Positions 1-7,800 of a stretch of 15,705 bases of DNA are shown piece after piece. Each line of letters opens with the position of its first letter. The first letter of the stretch is position 1. Source of the DNA: Baffinella frigidus (taxonomy: Eukaryota > Cryptophyceae > Cryptomonadales > Baffinellaceae). Both the position numbers and the translations under genes were made by a program. Where the stretch lies: NCBI GenBank assembly GCA_026770585.1, contig MU646547.1:103069-118773 (forward strand), written 5' to 3'. The notes beneath the pieces are model-generated. The model saw only the letters and a program-made list of their open reading frames with translations, made no database searches and was not told the origin of the DNA.

Positions 1-149
1 CTAAACCCTAAACCCTAAACCCTAAACCCTAAACCCTAAACCCTAAACCCTGAACCATAAACCATAAACCATAAACCATAAACCATAAACCATAAACCAT
101 AAACCATAAACCATACACCCTAAACCCTAAACCCTAAACCCTAAACCCG
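1..149 (+). repeat. Telomere, CCCTAAA type, with an internal CCATAAA variant block
   Basis: Canonical CCCTAAA units fill about 1-50. About nine CCATAAA units follow (53-115), then canonical units again (117-148). The C-rich strand reads 5' to 3' from the left edge, as expected for a left chromosome end. The TTTAGGG-type repeat is known from plants and many algae. The homogeneous variant block between canonical blocks suggests it was amplified as a unit. Confidence 0.93.
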
Positions 150-184
150 AACTCAATCCTGTCGAACGCGAGATATTGCGGGAT

Positions 185-300
185 TCTTAGCTCTGCCTCA
201 GTCTATTTGGGCGAGACCCAGCTCTTTCCCGCTCTACAGTCGACGAATTGATAACGCAACCCCAGCATGCCAACTTAACAATAGCCCCCTTGCAGCTTGA
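185..300 (+). repeat. Dispersed subtelomeric repeat, copy 1
   Basis: A segment with the markers 'gctctgcctcagtctatttggg' (truncated here by divergence elsewhere) and a downstream 'caactta' plus 'atagccccc' stretch. It recurs in decayed form at 840-925 and, with its front half intact, in RPI intron 9 at 10800-10935. It ends against the first copy of the LTSVEDIRNQ-like segment. No function is visible. Confidence 0.6.
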
Positions 301-980
301 CTTCATTCGAAGATCTCCGGAACCAAAAAGTCCTCCTGTCGGCCTTAGTCCTAACCTAGTGAAAAGTCCTAACCTAGTGAAAAGCGATCAACTTACCAAC
401 TGCCGTTCTTTTCTGGCAGCCTCACGTCAGTGGACGATCTCCGGAACCAGAACGTGCTCCTCTGCGATACCCCGAATACAGTCGACCTAATCGCCCAGGC
501 GGGCTCATCCTGGCCTGAGGCGGGCTCTCATCTCATCCTCACCCCGATCCTCACACCCCCTTGCAGCTTGACGTCAGTCGAAGACATTCGGAACCAAAAA
601 GTGCTCCTCTGCGCCGAGACGCCTCTTCCAACGCCGAAGATACGGCTGGATGTGCTATTATAGGGATATAACCGATGCCTAAGATAGCATAAATCAGGAC
701 ATATTCTGGTATAGTTCGAAGTGTCATCGCCCGAGGCGGGCTCATCCCAACCACGGTCAGCACACCCCCTGGCAGCATGACGTCAGTCCAAGACATCCGG
801 AACCAAAAGGTCCTCCTCTGCGCTGAGACGCCGCCTCTGGCTCGGGCTCTGTTTCACTCCAAAGTTGACAAATCTGTACCGCGAACCTCGGGCGTCAACT
901 TACGAATAGCCCCCTGGCAGCCTGACGTCAGTCGAAGACATCCGGAATCAGAAGGTGCTCCTCAGCGCCGAGACGCCGCC
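290..980 (+). repeat. Five copies of a protein-like segment (LTSVEDIRNQKVLL family)
   Basis: Copies lie at about 290-344, 413-470, 561-623, 770-835 and 914-980. Each starts with a C/T-rich stretch ending in 'gcag', which looks like a 3' splice site. In plus-strand translation the copies read LTSFEDLRNQKVLLSA, LTSVDDLRNQNVLLCD, LTSVEDIRNQKVLLCAETP, MTSVQDIRNQKVLLCAETP and LTSVEDIRNQKVLLSAETP. Among the last three copies most base differences are at third codon positions and silent. I do not recognise the protein. No intact gene joins the copies. They are best read as multiplied fragments of a coding exon, not as working genes. Confidence 0.6.
629..721 (+). repeat. Dispersed repeat shared with 14822-14912, copy 1
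   Basis: Begins 'caacgccgaagat' and continues through 'gctatta', 'tagcat', 'aatcagg' and 'attctggt'. The same markers in the same order occur at 14822-14912, about 14 kb away. It lies between copies 3 and 4 of the protein-like segment. Confidence 0.65.
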
Positions 981-986
981 ATTCCT

Positions 987-1255
987 CGTCACTACCATCC
1001 ACAACAGGCTATCCCACACCCTACAGGGGTACCTCGCTCATAAGAAACCGCCCCCCCCCTAGGACCCTACAGTAGGCCTATGCCCAGGGCCCTACGGTGG
1101 TCCTGGAGGGGGGGGCGGTTTCTCATGAGCGAGGTACCCCTGTACACCTTAAAACCTAGGGTCTAGGATCTAGGGGTCAGGTTTCGAAACACGTTGTGAA
1201 CAACATGAAGGGTGTTTCGCCAGTCGTCGTCACTACGGTCCACAACAGGCTATCC
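987..1255 (+). repeat. 28-base direct duplication flanking foldback element A1
   Basis: The 28-base segment at 987-1014 (starting 'cgtcactac', ending 'caggctatcc') recurs at 1228-1255 with two or three changes. Element A1 (1022-1144) and a short spacer lie between the copies. The copies are too far from the element ends to be its target-site duplication. Confidence 0.7.
1022..1144. mobile_element. Foldback element family A, copy 1 (MITE-like)
   Basis: A 123-base element with about 29-base terminal inverted repeats. The left end is 'tacaggggtacctcgctcat'; the right end is its near-perfect complement, ending 'gaggtacccctgta'. Between them are a C-run/G-run pair and a core 'ccctacagtagg'. Three more good copies (2583, 12669, 13459) have the same length and structure. 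No coding capacity is visible. Confidence 0.85.
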
Positions 1256-1460
1256 TGCACCCTGAACCCTGAACCCTAATCCTGAAACTCGAAATACGAA
1301 ACCCCACACCCCACACCCCAACCCCCAAATTCAAAACCCCAAACCCATACCCAAACCCCTCAAAACTCAAAACTCAACCCTAACCCTAAACCCTAAACCC
1401 TAAACCCTAAACCCTAAACCCTAAACCCTAAACCCTAAACCCTAAACCCTAAACCCCAAA
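1145..1460 (+). repeat. Degenerate, then canonical interstitial telomeric tract
   Basis: From about 1256 the sequence is made of decayed telomere-like units (CCCTGAA, CCCCACA, CCCAAAC forms). It becomes clean CCCTAAA repeats at about 1375-1455, in the same orientation as the terminal telomere. No gene is seen. Confidence 0.88.
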
Positions 1461-2043
1461 CGATGCACACCAGGATGTGGACGTCAACGCCGGCGATAGT
1501 CCCGGTGCTTGACTACCAGGCGCTCGAGCATAAGACTGCGGGGAGGAAGGGCCACACGTGAGTTGCGTGGAGAGAGAGAGAGAGCGAGAGAGAGAGAGAG
1601 ACAGCGAGAGAGAGAGAGAAGAGAGAGAGAGAGTGTGTGTGTGTGAGTGTGTGAGTGTGTGAGAGAGAGTGTGTGTGTGTATGAAAGAGAGAGAAAGAGA
1701 GAGAGAGAGAGAGAAAGTGGTGAATGTATCGAACGTGAGACACCGAGAAATGGCTTCGCACGATGCACACCAGGATGTGGACGTCAGCACCGGCGATAGA
1801 CCTGTCCTTGACTACCAGGTGCTCGAGCATAAGAGCGCGGGGAGGAAGGGCCGCAAGTAAATTACGTGGATAGAGAGAGAGTGTGTGCGTGAGTGTGTGT
1901 AAGCGAGCGCGAGAAAGAGAGAGAGAGTTGTGAATTTATTGAACTTGTGACACCGAAAAACGTCTTCGCTGGAGCATACGGGCACGGGAAGGAAGGGCCA
2001 CCAGTAAATTACGTGGAGAGAGAGAGAGAGAGGGAGAGAGAGG

Positions 2044-2105
<62 letters not shown>

Positions 2106-2118
2106 GAGTGTGTGTGTG

Positions 2119-2154
<36 letters not shown>

Positions 2155-2425
2155 CGAGTGTGATGAATGCATCGAACTTGTGACACCGAGAAGTGGCTTC
2201 GCTCGAGCATACGGGCACGGGGAGGAAGGGCCACACGTGAGTTGCGTGGAGTGTGCGTGTGTAAGAGAGAGAGAGAGACAGAGAGGGTGGTGAATGTATC
2301 CAACTTGTGACGCCGAAAAATGGCTTCGCTCGAGCATAGAGGAAGGGCCACATGTGAGTCGCGTGGAGGGTGCGAGCGAGAGCGAGTGTGGTGAATTTGT
2401 TGAACGTGTGATACCGGGAAATGGC
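1461..2425 (+). repeat. Minisatellite with embedded GA/GT microsatellites
   Basis: Five or so irregular units, each holding a unique-looking block (markers 'gtgaatgtatcgaac', 'caccgagaaatggcttcgc', 'ggaggaagggcc', 'gcgtgga') followed by a GA, and often GT, microsatellite of variable length. Blocks recur near 1461, 1719, 1930, 2160, 2288 and 2389. The longest GA run is about 2051-2097. Open frames through this region come from the microsatellite and are not credible genes. Confidence 0.88.
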
Positions 2426-2582
2426 TGATGAGAGCGAACGGCGTTTTGAGGCGGGCCCGCGGCTCTCGAGGGTGGGGCGCGGCTCCCTATCTTGGGGTGC
2501 TAGGAACACGCAAGGCAGTCACGACCGACCGTCTGGCTTCGGCGTCCGTTCACGAGCCTGCCGGCGGGGCTGTTCCACTCTG

Positions 2583-2703
2583 TACAGGGGTACCTCGCTC
2601 ATAAGAAACCGCCCCCCCCTAGGACCCTACAGTAGGCCTACGCCTAGGGCCCTACAGTGGTCCTAGGGGGGGGGCGGTTTCTTATGAACGAGGTACCCCT
2701 GTA
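2583..2703. mobile_element. Foldback element family A, copy 2
   Basis: 121 bases, with the same ends (tacaggggtacc ... ggtacccctgta) and the same core as the copy at 1022. The arms pair almost perfectly. Confidence 0.85.
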
Positions 2704-2819
2704 TCTTGGGGGGGAGGCTCGGCACCCTCTGCGCCCCTGCACATGCAAGTAGGGGAGATGATCTCACGCGAAGGAGCAACACACGTCTGCACAAGGACAA
2801 GCGGCTGTGCAGGCTCAGA

Positions 2820-2882
2820 ATAGGGCCCCATGAATAGGCCTACTGTAGGGAAGGGGCTTTCTTGTGAGCGAGTTGTCCCTTG
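2820..2882. mobile_element. Decayed relative of foldback family A
   Basis: A half element. 'aggcctactgtaggg' is followed by 'ctttcttgtgagcgag', matching the core and right arm of family A with several changes. The left arm is missing. The rest of 2704-2923 shows no gene. Confidence 0.5.
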
Positions 2883-2923
2883 AGATGCAGCGAGGCGCGG
2901 CAGCCTGATCGGCGCAGTGCATG

Positions 2924-3024
2924 TCCCTCAAGTGCCGAGTAGGCTCATACGCCCTATCATAGGGCCCCAGGACCTGCCTAGGACCTCTTGGGGGTCAATT
3001 TTGACCCCCTCGCCACTCAAGGGA
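2924..3024 (-). mobile_element. Foldback element family B, copy 1
   Basis: About 101 bases. The ends are 'tccctcaagtgccgag' and the complement of 'tcccttgagtggcgag'. Inside are 'gggggtcaa' next to 'ttgaccccc' and the core 'ggctcatacgcccta'. Its reverse complement matches 12461-12572 along its length, so the two copies lie in opposite orientations. The core resembles that of family A, so the families may be related. Confidence 0.75.
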
Positions 3025-3360
3025 TAGCATGCACAAGGCGCGCTGCGCTGCGTCATTGCTGCTTCATTCACAACCAACAGCCCTCTCACGCCACTTACAA
3101 GGCGCTTTCTCCAACACCAACCCACCCCACTCCACCCTAAAAATACAAACCCAATTCGCTACGAAAAAACCCGCTTTTCAGCAGAATCAGTACATGTACT
3201 GGCTGGGGGCGTGCATCCTCCCACGAGGATCTGGGAAATATCACGCCCGCCCCGAGCTCTAACCCATCCGAGTTCCAGCCCGGCTCAAAGCTGCTCACGC
3301 CATGGCGCGGCGGTACGCGACCCTCCTCTCCTAAGACAGGCACGTCCCCCCCTGCGCGCT
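3025..3360. other. 3' flank of the minus-strand gene; no feature recognised
   Basis: No convincing coding region or repeat. It should hold the 3' untranslated region of the gene at 3361-4578. No clear polyadenylation signal is identified. Confidence 0.4.
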
Positions 3361-4578
3361 CTAGCCCATCACGGCACCGAACAGCGAGCTGAAGACCCGC
3401 GCGACGAGCGACTTGCTCTTGGCGTACACCGGAGGAGGAGGATAGAAAAGCTCGCCGTCCCCCGGCGCAAGGCTCGTCGCGTCGCTCGCGGTGGTGCACG
3501 CCGACATGGTCGAGTCGCTCGGGGACACCTCCCGGGTCCCGCCGCGCCCGCCGAGCGCGTGGTGGAAGGGCTCCTCGGGGGACATGGAGTCGCCCGGGGA
3601 GTGCGAGGGGGAGCGGGAGGGGGAGCGGGATGCGCCGGGCGCGAGGAAGTGGGCGGCGCGTTCCACGAAGGAGCGCCCGCTCAGCTCCGCGCGCTCCTCC
3701 TCTGTGACGCCCATGGACGGCGAGAAGACCTTGGAGTTGTAGTCCGCGCGCGCGGGGAAGTCCCGTTCGGTGCCCGCGGCGCGCTCCTCCTCGCCGAAGG
3801 GGCGCACCCCCCCGGGCGAGAGGGCGTGTTTGGAGAGGACGCGGTCCGAGAGAGAGGCGCGTTCCGTCTCCACGTCTGACTCGGCGCCCATCGACGGGGA
3901 GTACGCTGCGGAGTTGTAGGCTGCGCGCGCGGAGTGGTCGGGCGCGTCGCTGGTGGAGAGGTAGGGCTGGAGGGGCGCCGGAGAGGCGCAGAGGGAGAAG
4001 CGGCGTTCCCACACGTCAGACTCCTCGCCCATGCTCGGGGAGAATTGCTCGCGGTTGTAGACGCTGCGATCAGAGGCGCAGCGGCTGGGGGGCATGGAAA
4101 GAGAGCCCACCACGTCCCAAGAAAGAGGGCCGGGCGACAGTGGGGGGGGGCTGCTGGTCGAGACATCGATACGGAGGGCGGATGTAACGTTTTCGTGTGG
4201 AAGCGGCGGCGAGGCGCCCCTGGGAACGTCGTCTTCGTTGATGGTGCACGGCCTCACGTCGTAGGATGGCCCGAAGAGCTCGACCACGGGGGCCTTCTTC
4301 GAGCGCATCGCCTTGCGCTTAAGAAGATCCGAATCGACCGGCGACGACACGCTGTCCATTGGAGCGCCACCTTGGAGCGCCACCTTGCGCCTGAGCAGAG
4401 CTTTGTCGAGCGGCGAACTCTCGCATTCGTCCAAGTTTGAAAATCCAACCGACGGGCTCAGGGGGGCGAGCACGACCCCGCGCGCCTCGCCCAGGCTGCT
4501 CCGCTCCGCCCCGGGGGCGTTGCGCGGGGATTCGGGCGCGGCGGGGCCGGCGACGAACGTGTCGTGTGTGCTCTGCAT
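3361..4578 (-). CDS. Unrecognised Ser/Pro-rich low-complexity protein, 405 residues
   Basis: Intronless open frame, GC-rich like the RPI exons. The frame stays open 39 codons upstream to an ATG at 4695. I chose the ATG at 4578 because the upstream part loses the exon-like composition. Three spaced repeats of the form Y-N-x4-S-P-S-M-G lie at residues 174-184, 221-231 and 280-290. Two related blocks, SSPLDKALLRRK (54-65) and SSPVDSDLLKRK (78-89), precede them. An SR-like run, SRSPSRSPSHSP, lies at 317-328. The tail has PPPPVY (380-385), then an amphipathic stretch LVARVFSSLFGAVMG (391-405). There is no signal peptide, clear membrane segment or known catalytic motif. Many SP sites suggest a disordered, phosphorylated protein, which is inference. 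It is divergent from RPI across about 240 bases. The repeats and consistent frame make chance unlikely. Confidence 0.65.
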   Translation of the reverse strand: MQSTHDTFVAGPAAPESPRNAPGAERSSLGEARGVVLAPLSPSVGFSNLDECESSPLDKALLRRKVALQGGAPMDSVSSPVDSDLLKRKAMRSKKAPVVELFGPSYDVRPCTINEDDVPRGASPPLPHENVTSALRIDVSTSSPPPLSPGPLSWDVVGSLSMPPSRCASDRSVYNREQFSPSMGEESDVWERRFSLCASPAPLQPYLSTSDAPDHSARAAYNSAAYSPSMGAESDVETERASLSDRVLSKHALSPGGVRPFGEEERAAGTERDFPARADYNSKVFSPSMGVTEEERAELSGRSFVERAAHFLAPGASRSPSRSPSHSPGDSMSPEEPFHHALGGRGGTREVSPSDSTMSACTTASDATSLAPGDGELFYPPPPVYAKSKSLVARVFSSLFGAVMG

Positions 4579-4819
4579 GTTGTTGTCAAACTTTGTCAGT
4601 TGAACTTTGGATCTTTCAAGAGAGAGTTTGTGGCCTTTTGTCAAAAGGCGATGTCTCTCAAAAGTTGACACGACGGTTGAACCTAAATTTAGCACGATTT
4701 TACCAGGAAACGTTGCGATTTTAAAATCCAGGTTAAAACTCCCGATTCACGTTCGTGGCAGCTTCGCCATTAAGCGTTCCCGAGAACCCAGCGAAGCGCA
4801 GCTTCCCTCCGCAGCAGCA
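4579..4819. promoter_or_regulatory. Divergent intergenic region (shared promoter candidate)
   Basis: 241 AT-richer bases between the start codons of the minus-strand gene and RPI. It holds paired motifs such as 'ttgtcaaacttt' (near 4584) and 'aaaagttgacac' (near 4659) that could form an inverted repeat. No TATA box is clear. An ATG at 4607 is in frame with RPI and would add 71 basic residues. That stretch lacks exon-like composition, so I treat it as non-coding, but an N-terminal extension is not excluded. Confidence 0.45.
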
Positions 4820-4848
4820 ATGTCCGCCGACGCCAAGAAAGCCGCCGG
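4820..4848 (+). CDS. RPI: RPI exon 1
   Basis: Encodes MSADAKKAAG. The start is in a favourable context (cagcaATGtcc). The 102-base intron 1 (4849-4950, GT...CAG) has no stop codon and is a multiple of three, so retention would add 34 residues. Splicing is preferred because it restores the family's usual KKAAGYKAVDDHV continuity. Confidence 0.75.
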
Positions 4849-7800
4849 GTTTGTGGGCCTTCCTCCCCCACCCTGCACTCCACCTAGACTTAGACGCTGT
4901 GCCTCGAGGATCCGGGACCGGGATCCTCATCTGCAGATTGGGTGGGGCAGGTACAAGGCCGTGGACGACCACGTGCGCTCCGGGATGGTGGTGGGGCTCG
5001 GCACGGGCTCGACTGCCTTCTTCGCGGTGGAGCGCGTCGGGCAGAAGCTCAAGTCGGGGGAGCTCACGGACGTGATCTGCATCCCGACGAGCGAGAAGAC
5101 GCGCGAGCAGGTGACGCTCCTGCACTTCCCATGAAGCTTCTAGAGAGGGATCGGCAGGGTGAAAGAAGGAATGCAGGGATGCGGTGCCTTGGTAGCGTCG
5201 CCGTCCAGCGTCGCCACGCACACCCATCCTCTTAACCTCCCGAATCCTCTTCCAACAGGCGGAGGGTCTTGGGATCCCGCTCTGCACGCTCAACGAGCGC
5301 TCGAAGCTCGACGTCGCCATCGACGGCGCTGACGCGGTGCCTTGCCCCCTCCTTGTCTTCAATTCCCCGCCACTGTTCCATGCAGTCGTCTCCCCATTTT
5401 TTCAGATTGCACGACTGCCAGAAGAAGAGTAATTAATGCAGGTCGCTAAAAATAGCTGCAGGTGGACCCTGGTTGGTTCACTCATTTCCAGAGAGAGATG
5501 GCTGAGAGTAAAAAAAGAAAGATTTTGTTTTAATGAAGGTTACTTCCTGCAGGTGGACCCGGGCCTGTCGCTGATCAAGGGCGGCGGAGGCGCCCTCCTC
5601 CGCGAGAAGATGGTGCCCCTCCACCAGCAACCCTCAACCGGGAACAAGTATTTTTTTGAGGAAAAAAAACTGCACGAATGACCCGTTGTTTAGTAATTTT
5701 CATTGCCAGCTTTTAAAAGGAAAAAATGTGTTCCCAGATTAACCCGTGGCAGCTTTTATCGGGTCCTTTGAAGAATCCGGGAACGAATGGTTTTTCTTGG
5801 TTTATTCGCAGGACCCTACAGTAGGAGTCCCTAGGGACCTCGGAATTGCTGACGGGAGATACGGGCAGATATGTCCGGTTTAGCTGAAATGTACTACAGT
5901 ACCCGATCCGGTTAAAAGCTGCAACGGGTTGCTGTTGGCTCCCACGCCAGGGTAGAAGTGGGATTTGCATACACACTCGTTCGCGGTGTACGTGTTTAGA
6001 TGGCTTATCGTGGTACATATTTTTAAAATTCCACATGGCAAGGGTGACCCTCCCCTTTCTCTTCTCCTTCTTTATTACTCCCAAGAACCTCATCCAGATG
6101 TATCTACTCGCAGGGAGGATTTAATTCATTTACTCGGCGAATATTTAATTTTGATACGCTCCGCATGTCACCTATAATTTTATCGTGATCCTTGATCTTG
6201 TGAAATCTGAGCACGGATGGGACCGGCATGCAGATGTACCCACCCGTGGCGAGTATTTGATTTAAATCCTCTCCGCACATAGGGAACTGGGCCGTAAGCC
6301 TCATTCCTGAAGGGAAAGCTACCATTCCTGATGGGATCGAGTGTTTAGATTGAATACTCGTCGGGGGATGATAGAGCGATTCCGGTAGGACTTGTCCGTT
6401 TTTTTAACTCGCGACTTCGAGAGTTCAAGACTTCATTTGTACCATGAAATTTGAAACGGTGCGTTTTAAAACGTTTCAAGGCCTTTATAACCTTGAAGTC
6501 GGAAATCTTGAAATCTCGAAGCCGAAAAGCGGACAAGTTCTACCGGGATAGCTCTACGCAGGCTGAGGTGCTGACAGACAGAGCGTTCGTCTATCGATTC
6601 CTAAGAACGTATCTAAGGTCAACTAGAGACATTCTGGTTGGACTTGGCCGTTCTCGAATTGGGGACGTGGTCGTTCTCGACCTTTGTATTCCTGCACGAA
6701 TCTCAAGTCGACTAGTCAACCACTTAGCAGCGATCGAGGACCTTTTCACCTTGAATTCAAGGTGAATTTCCGGTTAGATTCTAGGGCAGTGGATAAGATT
6801 CTGGTAAAAATCTTTTGGATGGACTGTATCCGTGAAGCCTCCGGTGGCTGCTAAGTAGCTGGCGTTGCCTACCGCGATCGTACACAACGTGTAGAGTGCA
6901 CATGACCTCTCTCGGCGCCCCTGCTCAGACACAACCTCAGAGGAAGTGCATACATGACGGCCGTGCTGGTAGTAATAAACGTCTCTCTCGCGAATCTAAA
7001 GTCAATAAGTCACTTCCAACTACGAATTTTAAAGTCAACTAGTCAATCTGACGTGTCCCGACGCCGACCTTAGGTGGAGGTAACGGGGGGGGGCGAATTG
7101 ATGGGGAGACGAGATCGAAGTTGGACATGAGCCCCTAAACCCCAAACCCTGAACCGCGTAGGTCGAAGTGATGTCCGACAAGTTCATCTGCATCGTGGAC
7201 AACTCCAAGCTGTGCGCTGGCAAACCCCTAAACCCCTACCCCTAAACCCTAAACCCGAATCACTAATCCCTAAACACTAAACCCTAAACTCCAAACCCTA
7301 GACCCTAAACCCTAAACCCTAAACCCTAAACCCTAAACCCTAAACCCTAAACCCTAAACCCTAAACCCCACACCCTAACCTCGCAGGCCTCGGGCCGAGC
7401 TTCCCGCTTCCTGTGGAGATCACCCCCTTCTGCCACCTCCACACCGTCAAGACCGTCGCCGCCCTCCCGGAGGTCGCCTAACCCCTTCTTCTCCTTCTTT
7501 TTCTGGACCCTGAACCCTGGACCCTGAGCCCTGCACCCTGAACCCGAAACCCGAAATCCTCCACACCGTCAAGACCGTCGCCGCCCTCCCGGAGGTCGCC
7601 TCAACCCTGAATAGAAATAACCACGTTTATTACCCTCGCCGAGGCCGCGCTGGCCAGAGTACTTTGCTCATCAGAGGGGCACGGTGCGTACCAGGAAAAG
7701 GACTTACATGCGGTTAGATGGCGTATGCATGGTTTCTTTTTCCTGGTACGACCCTCCCTACTATCAACTCGTTTTGTTTTTTTACAGGTACAAACCTTGC

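Larger units (their letters stand above)
5613..7161 (+). other. RPI intron 4, 1549 bases, packed with inverted repeats
   Basis: AT-richer than the exons and without a credible gene. It holds the foldbacks at 5741-5930, 6114-6276 and 6373-6555, a palindrome at 6745-6766 and loose direct repeats of 'aagtcaactagtcaa' type (near 6615, 6703, 7000 and 7034). It ends in a short telomere-like tract (7134-7155) just before the TAG acceptor. Confidence 0.75.

Noticed and set aside
1449-2509. Long open frames in the GA/CT-rich region, on both strands
   Set aside because: They are Ser/Leu or Arg/Glu runs created by the microsatellite and exist in several overlapping frames at once.
3137-4166. Large open frames overlapping the minus-strand gene in other frames and on the plus strand
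   Set aside because: They follow from the high GC content; only the 3361-4578 frame has internal protein repeats and a sensible start.
4607-4819. 71-codon N-terminal extension of RPI as plastid transit peptide
   Set aside because: Composition is unlike the exons and no signal-peptide-like hydrophobic segment precedes it. Kept only as a finding to test.
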